From positions 1 to 46,648 of the forward strand of contig JAGBJJ010000099.1 in NCBI GenBank assembly GCA_017934525.1: a stretch of DNA of 46,648 nucleotides, read 5' to 3'. Positions 37,841-46,648 of this stretch are shown in pieces. The position numbers were made by a program, and so were the translations under genes. This DNA comes from Prevotella sp. (GTDB lineage Bacteria; Bacteroidota; Bacteroidia; Bacteroidales; Bacteroidaceae). The notes beneath the pieces were generated by a model. It worked only from the letters and a program-made list of their open reading frames with translations. It was not told where the DNA came from and did not search any database. Numbering within the stretch: the first letter of the stretch is position 1; every line of letters begins with the position of its first letter.

Positions 37841-40800
37841 ATGAAGAAGACTCTGAAGTGGATTGCGGCCATACTGTTGACGCCCGTTCTGCTATTCTTG
37901 ATACTCACAGCGCTGCTCTACGTGCCGCCCGTGCAGAACTGGGCAGTGCGTCAGGTGGCTGCCATTGCCTCAGAGAAAACGGGCATGCAGATCAGCGTGG
38001 AGCACGTAGACCTGAAGTTTCCGCTCGACTTGGCCGTCGACGGCGTGCTGGCCATACGCGACGGCGACACCATCGCCCACGTCAGGCGGGCCGTGGCCGA
38101 CGTGAAGCTGCGGCCGCTGCTGAAGAAGCAGGTGGTGGTCAGCCAGCTGCAGCTCAACGATGCCAAGGTGAACTCCCTCGACCTCATCTCCGATGTGCAG
38201 GTGAAGGGTCGCCTGGGCCACTTCTCCGTCAGTTCCGACGGCATCGACCTCAACCAGGGCACCGCCATGCTCAACGACGCCCGCCTGGCGGATGCCGACG
38301 TGACGGTGCTGCTGAGCGACACGGCTGCCGTGGACACGACGACGAGCGAGACGCTCTGGAAAATAAACTTCGACCATATTAATATAGAGCGCACGCGCGT
38401 AGACCTCCACATGCCGGGCGACTCTATGCGCGTGGAAGCTTACATGGGGCATGCGTCTGCCTCTGACGGCAGCATCAACCTGGCCGACGCCCACTACAGC
38501 GTGGGCAAACTGGACTGGCGCGACGGCACGCTCAGCTACGACCGCCCATACGAGCCGCCACAACCAGTGGGCATAGACTACAACCACCTGCAGCTGAGCG
38601 GCATAGGCATAGGGCTCGACTCCATCGACTACCGCCCTGAGGGACTCGGCCTCCGCATACGCGATGCAGCCATGAAAGAGCGCAGCGGACTGGAGATAAC
38701 CGACCTGCGCGGTCCGCTGCGGCTCGACGACAAGGCCGTGCACGTAGAGCACATGACGCTGCGCACGCCTCACTCCGCCATTCAGGCCACAGCCGACGTA
38801 GACTTCAGCGTGGCCGACAGCGTCAGACCCGGCCGACTGCATGCCTACGTCGATGCCCAGATAGGCAAGGCCGACCTGCAGCTGCTGGCGCCCGACGTGC
38901 CCCAGCCCTTGCTACGCCGCATGACGTCGGCCCCGCTCTGCGTGAAGGCTACGGTTGACGGCAACCTGCAGCAGGCCGACGTGAGAAACCTCGACATCGA
39001 CCTGCCGCGCGTGCTGCATGCCACGGCCAGCGGCCGTATCAGCAACCTGACTGACCCGGCCCACATGCTGGCGCAGCTCAACGTCAGGGCGCAGGCCTAC
39101 GACGCACGCCTCATCAGCGACTTCATCGACCTGCCCAAGGGCTACCGTCTGCCCGACGGCATGACGCTCGAGGGCGGCGTAGACATGCAGGGCTCACGCT
39201 ACAGGGCCGACGTCGTGGCCCGCCACGGCAAGGGCAGTGTGGCCGCCAAAGGCTATTTCGACCAGAAGGCCATGAGCTACAGCGCCGACGTGAAGGTGAG
39301 CGACCTGAACCTGCATGCCTTCATGCCCCACGACTCGCTCTATCACCTCACCGCCGACGTCAGCCTGCGCGGACAGGGCACCGACTTCATGAGCCGCTCC
39401 AGCCACCTCGATGCCAAGGCCGACATACACCACCTGCAGTACGGACACCTGTCGCTCGGCAACATGCAAGCCACGGCACGTCTCAGCAACGGTCATGCCC
39501 TGGCCCACGTGACGGGCAGCAACAGCCTCTTCGACGGCTCCGTCGACGTGGATGCGCTGCTCTCATCGCTCGGCAGCAAGAAGCAGAAGCAGAACAGCAT
39601 CGAAGCCACCATGGGCGCCGACCTCAGCAGGCTCGACCTGCACCGCCTCGGACTGAGCAGCAACCCGCTCACCATCGGTATGTGCGGCCACATCGACGTA
39701 TCGTCAGACCTCGACGAGCGATACAGCGTGACGGGCCTCATCGGCGACCTCTACATCCGCGACTCGGTGAAGACCTACCGCCCGAAGGATGTGGGGCTCG
39801 TCATCAAAACCAGCCGCGACACCACCCTGGCCCGCATACAGAGCGGCAACCTCATCGTGAAGATGGACGCGCAAGGCGGCTACAAACGGCTGCTCAGCCA
39901 GCTCACAGCCCTCGGCGACACCATGCGGGCGCAGTATGAGCAGCGCACCATCGACCAGCCGCGCCTGAAGCAGATGCTGCCCGCGATGAGGATTTATGCC
40001 ACCAGCGGCCGCGACAACCCCTTGGCCGACATGCTGCGGGCTTCGTCGGGCATAGACTTCAAAGACTTCTACGCTGACTTTACGACCTCACCCAGCCAGG
40101 GCATCAACGGCACGGCCTACGTCCACTCGCTCAACATCGACTCTACCCGCATCGACACCATCAGCGTGAGGCTGCGCGACTCGGAGAAGGGACTCACCTT
40201 CAACGGACAGGTGACCAACAACCGCCGCAACCCGCAGTTCGTATTCAACGCCATCTTCGACGGACTGGTGCAGGAGCACGGGGCTTCCTTCGGCGCACGG
40301 CTCTACGACGACAAGGGCGACCTGGGGCTGCGACTCGGCGCCAAGGCCGACATGGAGCCCGACGGGCTGCGCTTCACGCTGCTGCCGGCGCGCCCCACCA
40401 TCGGCTACAAGGAGTTCAACCTCAACAAAGACAACTATCTCTTCCTGCGCCGCGACTCGAAGCTGCAGGCCAAGGTTGACCTCATGGCCGACGACGGCAC
40501 CGGCGTGAAGATATATTCGGAAAACCAAGACAGCACTCTCTTGCAGGACCTCACCGTCAGCCTCAACCGCTTCAACCTCGACCAGCTGACGCAGGCCATG
40601 CCTTTCCTGCCCCATATCTCGGGCACACTGGGCGGCGACTATCACCTCATGATGAATGCCGACAAGCAGATATCCGTGGCCAGCAACATGCAGATTGACA
40701 ACCTCAGCTACGAGAACTGCCCCATGGGCAACATCGCCACAGAGTTTGTCTACCTGCAGCGCGAAGACGACACGCACGCCGTGGAGGGCATCATCATGCG

Positions 40801-42556
40801 CGAAGGCAGGGAGGTGGGCGCCATCCGCGGCAGCTACCAGAACAAGGGCGACGGTCTGCTCGACGCCACGCTGACTCTCAACCGCACGCCGATGGAGATT
40901 GTCAACGGCTTTATCCCCGACCAGCTCTTCGGCTTCGAAGGCTATGCCGAGGGCGAGGTGTCGGTGAAGGGCTCGCTGCGCCGACCGAAGGCTGAGGGCG
41001 AAATCTACCTCGACTCGGCCTATCTGGTCAGCCAGCCCTACGGCGTCCGTCTGCGCTTCGACAACGACCCCGTGCGTATCGTCGACTCGAAGCTGCTGCT
41101 CGAAAACTTCACCATGTATGCCCACAACCAGAACCCACTGAACATCATGGGCAACATCGACTTCCACGACACCGACCACATGACGATGGACGTGCGCATG
41201 AGGGCACAGAACTTCCAGCTCATCAACTCGAAGCGCACGGCCAAGTCGATCGCCTACGGCAAGATGTTCGTCAACTTCTTCGCCCGCATGAACGGTCCCA
41301 TGGACAAGCTGAAGATGCGCGGCAAGCTCGACGTGCTGGGCACCACCGACCTGAACTACATCCTTCTCGACTCGCCGCTGTCCACCGACAACCAGCTCGA
41401 CGAGCTCGTCAAGTTCACCGACTTCAACGACAGCACGCAGACCTCCGTGCAGAAGCCTACCCCCGAAGGCCTCGACATGGATCTGGCCATCGCTATCGAC
41501 GAGGGCACCCACGTTGACTGCTACCTCAACACCGACCAGACCAACTACATCGACCTCTACGGCGGCGGCGATTTGCGCATGCGCTACAATGGCGACGGCA
41601 TACGCCTCAACGGACGCTACACCATGAACAGCGGCGAGATGAAGTATTCGCTGCCCGTCATCCCGCTGAAGACGTTCACCATCCAAGACGGCAGCTACGT
41701 CGAGTTCACCGGCGACCCGATGAACCCGCGCCTCAACCTCACCGCCACCGAGCGTACCAAGGCCACCGTGGGCAGGGAGGGCGAGCAGTCGCGCAACGTG
41801 GCGTTCGACTGCGGCGTGGTCATCACCAAGACCCTCAACGACATGGGACTGGAGTTTATCATCGATGCCCCTGAGGACATGGCCATCTCGAGCGAGCTCG
41901 GCGCCATGTCTACCGAGCAGCGCGGAAAGCTGGCCGTCACCATGCTCACCACGGGCATGTATCTGGCCGACGGCAACACCAGCGGCTTCTCCATGAACTC
42001 GGCTCTCAGCTCGTTCCTCGAGAGCGAAATCAACAACATCACGGCCGGCGCGCTGAAGACTCTCGACCTGAGCATCGGACTGGACAACACCACCGACGCC
42101 AGCGGACAGATGCACACCGACTATTCATTCCGCTTCGCCAAGCGCTTCTGGAACAACCGCCTGAAGGTGCAGGTAGGCGGCAAGGTGTCTACGGGCAGCG
42201 AGATGCAGGGACAGCAGCAGTCGTTCTTCGACAATGTCACGATGGAGTACCGCCTCTCGCCCACGGCCAACCAGTATGTGAAGCTGTTCTACAACCAGAA
42301 CGTCTACGACTGGCTCGACGGCTATACCGGCGAATACGGCGGCGGCTTCGTATGGAAGCGTAAGCTCGACTCCTTCTGGGATATATTCAAGTTCAAGACG
42401 AAGTCTAACCTGCCCGTCCCCTCTCCAAGAGGGGGGAACGTGAACACCCACCACACGGGCGTAAAGACCGACAGTCTCTTCATTAACAGGAAAGAAGAAG
42501 GAGAGAAGGAGAACAGAGAAGAAACGGGAAATGAAAAAAAGAAAACGGAACAGTAA
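37841..42556 (+). CDS. TamB-like translocation/assembly module protein (AsmA-like family)
   Basis: A 1571-residue envelope protein. Residues 7-28 are an N-terminal membrane anchor (WIAAILLTPVLLFLILTALLY), followed by an AsmA-like start (AIASEKTGMQISVEHVDLKFPLDLAVDGVLAIRDGDTIAHVRRA). The long middle is a repetitive beta-rich groove structure as in TamB and other bridge-like lipid transport proteins. The TamB C-terminal domain lies at about 1150-1515, with PLSTDNQLDELVKF, GGGDLRMRYNGDGIRLNGRY and LTTGMYLADGN. Such proteins span the periplasm and help insert outer-membrane proteins or move phospholipids. The next gene, 16 bp away, is an Omp85 barrel, its natural partner. The last 50 residues are low-complexity and charged and contain a palindrome-encoded LPVPSPRGG (1524-1532), probably a late addition. 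Confidence 0.9.
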   Translation: MKKTLKWIAAILLTPVLLFLILTALLYVPPVQNWAVRQVAAIASEKTGMQISVEHVDLKFPLDLAVDGVLAIRDGDTIAHVRRAVADVKLRPLLKKQVVVSQLQLNDAKVNSLDLISDVQVKGRLGHFSVSSDGIDLNQGTAMLNDARLADADVTVLLSDTAAVDTTTSETLWKINFDHINIERTRVDLHMPGDSMRVEAYMGHASASDGSINLADAHYSVGKLDWRDGTLSYDRPYEPPQPVGIDYNHLQLSGIGIGLDSIDYRPEGLGLRIRDAAMKERSGLEITDLRGPLRLDDKAVHVEHMTLRTPHSAIQATADVDFSVADSVRPGRLHAYVDAQIGKADLQLLAPDVPQPLLRRMTSAPLCVKATVDGNLQQADVRNLDIDLPRVLHATASGRISNLTDPAHMLAQLNVRAQAYDARLISDFIDLPKGYRLPDGMTLEGGVDMQGSRYRADVVARHGKGSVAAKGYFDQKAMSYSADVKVSDLNLHAFMPHDSLYHLTADVSLRGQGTDFMSRSSHLDAKADIHHLQYGHLSLGNMQATARLSNGHALAHVTGSNSLFDGSVDVDALLSSLGSKKQKQNSIEATMGADLSRLDLHRLGLSSNPLTIGMCGHIDVSSDLDERYSVTGLIGDLYIRDSVKTYRPKDVGLVIKTSRDTTLARIQSGNLIVKMDAQGGYKRLLSQLTALGDTMRAQYEQRTIDQPRLKQMLPAMRIYATSGRDNPLADMLRASSGIDFKDFYADFTTSPSQGINGTAYVHSLNIDSTRIDTISVRLRDSEKGLTFNGQVTNNRRNPQFVFNAIFDGLVQEHGASFGARLYDDKGDLGLRLGAKADMEPDGLRFTLLPARPTIGYKEFNLNKDNYLFLRRDSKLQAKVDLMADDGTGVKIYSENQDSTLLQDLTVSLNRFNLDQLTQAMPFLPHISGTLGGDYHLMMNADKQISVASNMQIDNLSYENCPMGNIATEFVYLQREDDTHAVEGIIMREGREVGAIRGSYQNKGDGLLDATLTLNRTPMEIVNGFIPDQLFGFEGYAEGEVSVKGSLRRPKAEGEIYLDSAYLVSQPYGVRLRFDNDPVRIVDSKLLLENFTMYAHNQNPLNIMGNIDFHDTDHMTMDVRMRAQNFQLINSKRTAKSIAYGKMFVNFFARMNGPMDKLKMRGKLDVLGTTDLNYILLDSPLSTDNQLDELVKFTDFNDSTQTSVQKPTPEGLDMDLAIAIDEGTHVDCYLNTDQTNYIDLYGGGDLRMRYNGDGIRLNGRYTMNSGEMKYSLPVIPLKTFTIQDGSYVEFTGDPMNPRLNLTATERTKATVGREGEQSRNVAFDCGVVITKTLNDMGLEFIIDAPEDMAISSELGAMSTEQRGKLAVTMLTTGMYLADGNTSGFSMNSALSSFLESEINNITAGALKTLDLSIGLDNTTDASGQMHTDYSFRFAKRFWNNRLKVQVGGKVSTGSEMQGQQQSFFDNVTMEYRLSPTANQYVKLFYNQNVYDWLDGYTGEYGGGFVWKRKLDSFWDIFKFKTKSNLPVPSPRGGNVNTHHTGVKTDSLFINRKEEGEKENREETGNEKKKTEQ
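42418..42434 (+). repeat. Short palindromic element in the tail of the tamB-like gene
   Basis: CCCCTCT (42418-42424) pairs with AGAGGGG (42428-42434) around CCA. It encodes PSPRGG in the disordered C-terminal tail. It resembles copies in ispH and at 42635-42666 in base composition and in the S-P-x-G-G peptide. Confidence 0.5.
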
Positions 42557-42571
42557 AACAGGAAACGGAGC

Positions 42572-45028
42572 ATGAACAAGTCATTCATCAACACCCTACG
42601 GCACATTGCCGCCACGCTCATAAGTCAATCCAAGCTCCCCTCTCCTGGCGAGGGACTGGGCGTAGGTTGCCTCATGGCCTTTGTCCTTCTCCTTTGCGCC
42701 TGCTCCACCACCAAGAACATTCCCGACGACGACCAGCTCTTCACGGGTCTCACCAAAATAGAATACACAAACTATGAGCCAGGCGGGCACTTCAGCACCA
42801 CCCAGGAGGAGGTGGAGGCAGCCCTGGCCACCGCACCTAACGGCGCCCTCTTCGGCTCAAGCTATTACCGCACGCCCTTCCCCTATGGCCTCTGGGTGTG
42901 GAACGCCTTCAGCCAGTCAGAGAGCCGCTTCGGCCAGTGGCTCAACAGTGCCTTCGGCAAGGCTCCCGTGCTGATGAGCCAGGTAAACCCAGCCCTGCGT
43001 GCCTCGGTGGCCCGTTCCGTGCTCCGCAAGAACGGCTATCTGCACGGCACGGTGAGCTATCAGGAGGTGGCGCAGCGGAACCCCAAGAAGATGAAGATAG
43101 GCTACGTCGTCAACCTCGACACGCTCTTCACCGTCGACACCATGAGCTACGAGCGCTTCACCCCAGCCATGACCCACCTCATCGACTCTACCCTCGACGA
43201 GGCCTGCATCAGCAAGGGGTCGCCCTTCGCCGTGGCCAACCTCGACGCCGAGCGCACCCGCCTGTCGCGCCTCTTCCGCAACAACGGTTACTTCTTCTAC
43301 CAGCCGGGCTATGCCTCTTATCTGGCTGACACCTTCGACATTGCCAACCGTGCCAAGCTGCGCCTACAGCTGGCCGACTCGCTGCCCGCCGAGGCACTGC
43401 GCCCCTGGTATATGGGCAACGTCAGGGTGCAGCTGCGACGCTCGTTCATGGAGCAGCCCACCGACTCTATCGGCCGCCGCTTCCTGAAGGTGTTCTATTC
43501 CGGCAAGCGCTCGCCCATCCGCCCCAGGGTCATCTTGCGCGACATGAAGCTGCGTCCGCGCCAGCTCTTCAGCTACGACGCTTATCAGGAGTCACTCCAG
43601 AAGCTCAATGCCACGGGCGTCTTCTCCAGCGTCGACCTGCAGCTGGCACCACGCGCCGGCACCGACACGCTCGACATGACGCTGGCCTGCACCTTCGACA
43701 AGCCCTACGACTTCTACGTAGAGGCTAACTTCATCAACCGCACCATCGGCCGACTGGGGCCCGAGCTGAAGATTGGCTTCACCAAGCGCAACGCCTTCCG
43801 CGGCGCCGAGAAGATTGACGTCAACCTACATGGGGCCTATGAATGGCAGACCAGCGGGCGCGGCTCCGACATGAACTCCTATCAGTATGGTGCCGACGCG
43901 GCCATCGAGTTTCCACGCATCGTGGCACCCTTCATCGTGCGCGAACGGCCGCGACGCACCCGCAGCGGACAGCGTCGGCGCCCCCGCCGCTTCTTCACCA
44001 CGCCCTGGACCATCGCCAAGGTGTCGAGCGACGTGGTGCGGCGTCCCTCCTACTACAAGATGCACATCGTGTCAGGCGAATGGACCTACCGCTGGCAGCC
44101 ATCGGTCAGCAGCCGCCATGAGTTCTCACCGCTCACGCTGAAGTATCAGTATATGAACAGCCACACCACGAAGTTCGACTCGCTGCTCAGCTACAACCCC
44201 TATCTGCGAACCACCATGAGCGATTACTTCATCCCGAAGATGCGCTACACCTACACCTATGCCTCGCCTGCAGCAAAGCAGAATCCTCTGCGCTGGGAAA
44301 TAACCGTCGAGGAGTCGGGCAACCTCACCGCCCTCTACGACCTCGTCATTCAGGGCAACGGCTGGCGCCAGCAGGGCAAGACGCTCTTCAAGAACCCCTA
44401 CTCGCAGTTTGTGCGTGTGGAGACCGACCTCACCAAGACGTGGACACTCGACGCAAAGACGCAGCTGGTGGGCCATGTCAACGCGGGCATCGTCTACAGC
44501 TATGGCAACAGCACTGAGGCACCCTTCAGCGAGAACTTCTACGTGGGCGGCGCCAACAGCATCCGCGCCTTCACCGTGCGCAGCATCGGTCCCGGCAGCT
44601 TCAAGGGCATCCCCGGCGACCGACAGTTTTCCTACCTCATGCAAAACGGCGACACCAAGCTGGTGATGAACCTCGAACTGCGCCGCCGGCTCTTCGGCAA
44701 CCTCTACGGAGCCCTTTTCCTCGACGCCGGCAACGTGTGGAGCTCGGCTGACTGGCTGTTGCCGCAGGACGACGGCCAAGACCACGACTTCGTGGACACC
44801 TGGAACAGCTACTTCAGCGGCATCGACCTGCGCGCCAGCCGCTTCTTCCGCGAACTGGCCACCGGCACCGGCATAGGCTTGCGCTACGACCTCGACTTCC
44901 TCGTGCTGCGCGCAGACTGGGGCTTTGGCCTCCACCTGCCTTACGACACTGGCAAGAGCGGCTACTTCAACATACCGCGCTTCAAGGACATGCACTCTCT
45001 CCACATCGCCATCGGCTATCCCTTCTGA
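42572..45028 (+). CDS. Omp85-family (BamA/TamA-like) outer-membrane barrel, lipoprotein
   Basis: An 818-residue outer-membrane protein of the Omp85 superfamily, probably the barrel partner of the TamB-like protein just upstream. Cys44 in LLLCACSTTKNIPDDDQLFTGL looks like a lipoprotein acylation site, common in the Bacteroidota TamA-like group. POTRA-like segments cover about 55-370; the barrel runs from about 375 (DFYVEANFINRTIGRLGPELKIGF) to the terminal strand HIAIGYPF with Phe at the end. The loop-6 motif is I-R665-A-F (NSIRAFTVRSIGPGSF), keeping the conserved Arg while the usual Gly is Ala. The n-region of the signal peptide is odd: residues 21-33 (KLPSPGEGLGVGC) are encoded by a palindromic element, leaving a 43-residue leader. 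Without it a normal short lipoprotein signal remains. Confidence 0.9.
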   Translation: MNKSFINTLRHIAATLISQSKLPSPGEGLGVGCLMAFVLLLCACSTTKNIPDDDQLFTGLTKIEYTNYEPGGHFSTTQEEVEAALATAPNGALFGSSYYRTPFPYGLWVWNAFSQSESRFGQWLNSAFGKAPVLMSQVNPALRASVARSVLRKNGYLHGTVSYQEVAQRNPKKMKIGYVVNLDTLFTVDTMSYERFTPAMTHLIDSTLDEACISKGSPFAVANLDAERTRLSRLFRNNGYFFYQPGYASYLADTFDIANRAKLRLQLADSLPAEALRPWYMGNVRVQLRRSFMEQPTDSIGRRFLKVFYSGKRSPIRPRVILRDMKLRPRQLFSYDAYQESLQKLNATGVFSSVDLQLAPRAGTDTLDMTLACTFDKPYDFYVEANFINRTIGRLGPELKIGFTKRNAFRGAEKIDVNLHGAYEWQTSGRGSDMNSYQYGADAAIEFPRIVAPFIVRERPRRTRSGQRRRPRRFFTTPWTIAKVSSDVVRRPSYYKMHIVSGEWTYRWQPSVSSRHEFSPLTLKYQYMNSHTTKFDSLLSYNPYLRTTMSDYFIPKMRYTYTYASPAAKQNPLRWEITVEESGNLTALYDLVIQGNGWRQQGKTLFKNPYSQFVRVETDLTKTWTLDAKTQLVGHVNAGIVYSYGNSTEAPFSENFYVGGANSIRAFTVRSIGPGSFKGIPGDRQFSYLMQNGDTKLVMNLELRRRLFGNLYGALFLDAGNVWSSADWLLPQDDGQDHDFVDTWNSYFSGIDLRASRFFRELATGTGIGLRYDLDFLVLRADWGFGLHLPYDTGKSGYFNIPRFKDMHSLHIAIGYPF
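42635..42666 (+). repeat. Palindromic element in the signal peptide of the Omp85 gene
   Basis: CTCCCCTCTCCTGGCGAGGG with following ACTGGGCGTAGG contains the inverted pair CCCTC/GAGGG and encodes LPSPGEGLGVG. This peptide and its DNA closely resemble a GC-rich palindromic repeat that I recall from many Bacteroidota genomes; that recollection is unverified here. Confidence 0.55.
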
Positions 45029-45057
45029 GCCGTTCCGACATAGGAATGCAAAAGCAC

Positions 45058-45080
45058 GTGGGGGAGGAAAACTTCCCCAC
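45058..45080 (+). terminator. Probable terminator after the TamB/Omp85 operon
   Basis: GTGGGGGAG (45058-45066) pairs with CTTCCCCAC (45072-45080) with one G-U, loop GAAAA. A T-rich stretch follows (ATTTAACACTTTTAT). It lies 30 bp past the Omp85 stop and before the hutH promoter. Confidence 0.6.
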
Positions 45081-45105
45081 ATTTAACACTTTTATAGACA
45101 TTACG

Positions 45106-45137
45106 TTTGGCTCTTCACCATAAAATAAGTACCTTTG
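45106..45137 (+). promoter_or_regulatory. Promoter of hutH
   Basis: TTTG at 45106-45109, a 20-bp spacer, and TACCTTTG at 45130-45137: an excellent match to TTTG-N19-21-TAnnTTTG. The start codon at 45167 is 29 bp downstream. Confidence 0.8.
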
Positions 45138-45166
45138 CAGCCGGAAAAAATCTAATAAAGCACGCT

Positions 45167-46648
45167 ATGAATATTCATCACATCTCAGCCGACCATCTTT
45201 CGATAGAGCGTGTCGGCGAAATTATCAACCAAGGTTACAAACTGGCACTGAGCGACGATGCCCGTGAGCGCATCGTGCGCTGCCGCAAGTATCTCGACGA
45301 GAAGATTGCCTCACAGGAGGAGCCCGTCTACGGCGTCACCACCGGCTTCGGTTCGCTCTGCCGCGTGAGCATCAGCAAAGAACAGCTGTCGCAACTGCAG
45401 GTCAACCTGATGAAGAGCCATGCCTGCGGCGTAGGCGAGCGCGCACCGAAAGACATCGTGCGCATCATGATGCTGCTCAAAATCCAGTCGCTCTCCTATG
45501 GTTACTCGGGGTCGAAGCTCGACACTGTGCAGCGTCTGGTCGACATGTTCAATGCCGACATCACGCCCATCGTCTACCGTCAGGGCTCGCTCGGAGCCTC
45601 AGGCGACCTTGTGCCGCTGGCCCACCTCTGCCTGCCCCTGGTCGGCGAAGGCGAGGTGGAGATGGCCGACGGCCAGGTGATCAGCGGCGGCGAGATGCTG
45701 CGCCGCATGAACTGGCAGCCCATCGAGATGGCCTCGAAGGAGGGCCTGGCCCTGCTCAACGGCACGCAGAACATGAGCGCCTTTGCTGTGTGGGCTATCC
45801 TGCAGGCCATGCGTCTGAGCGACTGGGCCGACAAGATTGCCGCCATGAGCCTCGACGCCTTCGACGGACGTATTGAGCCGTTCACCCATGCCGTCCACGC
45901 CGTGCGCCCCCATCAGGGTCAGATTGACACGGCCCGCAACATGCGCCAGCTGCTGGAGGGCAGCGAGCTCATCAAGATGCACAAGGTGCACGTGCAGGAT
46001 CCCTACTCGTTCCGCTGCGTGCCGCAGGTGCACGGCGCCGTGAAGGACACGCTGGCCTACGTGAAGTCGGTCATCGATATCGAGATCAACTCGGCTACCG
46101 ACAACCCCACCGTCTGCCCCGACGAAGACCTCATCATCTCAGCAGGCAACTTCCATGGCGAGCCCATCGCCCTGCCCATCGACTTCCTCTCGATAGCCAT
46201 GAGCGAGCTGGCCAACATCTCTGAGCGCCGCATCTACCGCCTTATCAGCGGCCAGCGCGGTCTGCCCGATTTCCTGGTGGCCAACCCCGGTCTGAACAGC
46301 GGCTTCATGATTACGCAGTATGCGGCTGCTTCGGTGGTGAGCCTCAACAAGACACTGGCCATGCCGGCATCTACTGACAGCATTCCCTCGTGCCAGGATC
46401 AGGAAGACCTGGTGTCGATGGGCGCCAACGCAGCCATCAAGCTGCAGAAGGTGGTGCTCAACACCGAGCGCGTGCTGGCCATCGAGCTCTTCAACGCCGC
46501 ACAGGCTCTGGAGTTCCGCTTCCCCAAGAAGTCGTCGCCTGCCATCATGAAGATTCACGAGGCTTTCCGCAAGGAGGTGCCCTTCATCTCCGACGACGTC
46601 GTCATGTATCCGCTCATTGAGAAAGCCGTGCAGTTCCTGCGCAAATAA
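45167..46648 (+). CDS. hutH: Histidine ammonia-lyase
   Basis: A 493-residue enzyme that removes ammonia from histidine to give urocanate, the first step of the pathway continued by HutU and FtcD. Ala144-Ser145-Gly146 in GSLGASGDLVPLAHL self-cyclise to the MIO cofactor. Other marks are YGVTTGFGSL with the catalytic Tyr, LLKIQSLSYGYSG, GLALLNGTQNMSA, QDPYSFRCVPQVHGA and NSATDNPTV. MNIHHISADHLSIERV at 45167 matches the family's N-terminus and follows a strong promoter; the 20-codon open extension upstream is part of the promoter region and rejected. The stop codon is the last three bases of the window, so the gene is complete. It is transcribed apart from ftcD-hutU, about 8.4 kb away and on the other strand. 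Confidence 0.96.
   Translation: MNIHHISADHLSIERVGEIINQGYKLALSDDARERIVRCRKYLDEKIASQEEPVYGVTTGFGSLCRVSISKEQLSQLQVNLMKSHACGVGERAPKDIVRIMMLLKIQSLSYGYSGSKLDTVQRLVDMFNADITPIVYRQGSLGASGDLVPLAHLCLPLVGEGEVEMADGQVISGGEMLRRMNWQPIEMASKEGLALLNGTQNMSAFAVWAILQAMRLSDWADKIAAMSLDAFDGRIEPFTHAVHAVRPHQGQIDTARNMRQLLEGSELIKMHKVHVQDPYSFRCVPQVHGAVKDTLAYVKSVIDIEINSATDNPTVCPDEDLIISAGNFHGEPIALPIDFLSIAMSELANISERRIYRLISGQRGLPDFLVANPGLNSGFMITQYAAASVVSLNKTLAMPASTDSIPSCQDQEDLVSMGANAAIKLQKVVLNTERVLAIELFNAAQALEFRFPKKSSPAIMKIHEAFRKEVPFISDDVVMYPLIEKAVQFLRK

Noticed and set aside
40088..42115. 675-codon open frame on the minus strand inside the tamB-like gene
   Set aside because: Same reason: antisense shadow with composition dominated by Val, Glu, His and Ala, no motif, and the plus-strand frame has clear family features.

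Overview
The window looks like chromosomal DNA of a member of the Bacteroidota, most likely Prevotellaceae. The grounds are several -7 boxes of the form TAnnTTTG upstream of genes, a PorQ-type type IX secretion gene, SusC-free but typical Bacteroidales envelope families (porin O/P, DUF1573, DUF2807, TonB proteins with a PQFPGG motif), class I fumarase, and a tetrahydrofolate-dependent (FtcD) histidine pathway. I see no phage, insertion sequence, CRISPR array or resistance cassette. It is mostly a core genome segment with 27 protein genes and one tRNA.

Layout. 1-4000: a small outer-membrane barrel protein on the minus strand, then an O/P-type porin and an ECF sigma factor overlapping a membrane protein that joins an anti-sigma-like N-terminus to a TonB C-terminal domain. 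4050-16649: a long plus-strand run with a giant alpha-2-macroglobulin-like protein whose thioester motif is lost, a DUF1573 protein, MeaB, IspH, a GH20 hexosaminidase and a subtilisin-like protease with a probable T9SS sorting domain. 16651-19394 (minus): cytidylate kinase, an acyltransferase and PorQ. 19499-22180 (plus): TonB, a short-chain polyprenyl diphosphate synthase, TatD hydrolase and tRNA-Ser(GGA). 22181-22712 is non-coding and holds an array of eight 22-bp repeats; clpB follows. 25337-36719 (minus): NagB, an M6 metalloprotease, fumarase, an M16 lipoprotein protease, urocanate hydratase (HutU) and FtcD. 36945-46648 (plus): a DUF2807 lipoprotein, a TamB-like giant, a TamA/BamA-like barrel lipoprotein, and histidine ammonia-lyase (HutH).

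How the genes fit together. HutH, HutU and FtcD give three of the four enzymes from histidine to glutamate; imidazolonepropionase (HutI) is not in the window. TamB-like and Omp85-like genes are adjacent and probably form one envelope assembly system. PorQ and the two candidate T9SS cargo proteases belong to one secretion pathway.

Most notable signals. (1) Two upstream regions, before the porin (1022-1078) and before the tamB-like gene (37713-37770), each carry three TTTTGGCCAAAA-like sites spaced exactly 21 bp, and sit at almost the same distance from a -7 box. This looks like one shared, undescribed operator module. (2) Short GC-rich palindromic elements appear to have inserted in frame into coding sequence: twice in ispH, at the tail of the TamB-like protein, and in the signal peptide of its Omp85 partner, with a similar S-P-x-G-G type peptide in three of four. 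(3) The 22-bp tandem array upstream of clpB has two sequence variants arranged in blocks. All functions are inferred from sequence recognition only; no database search was run.
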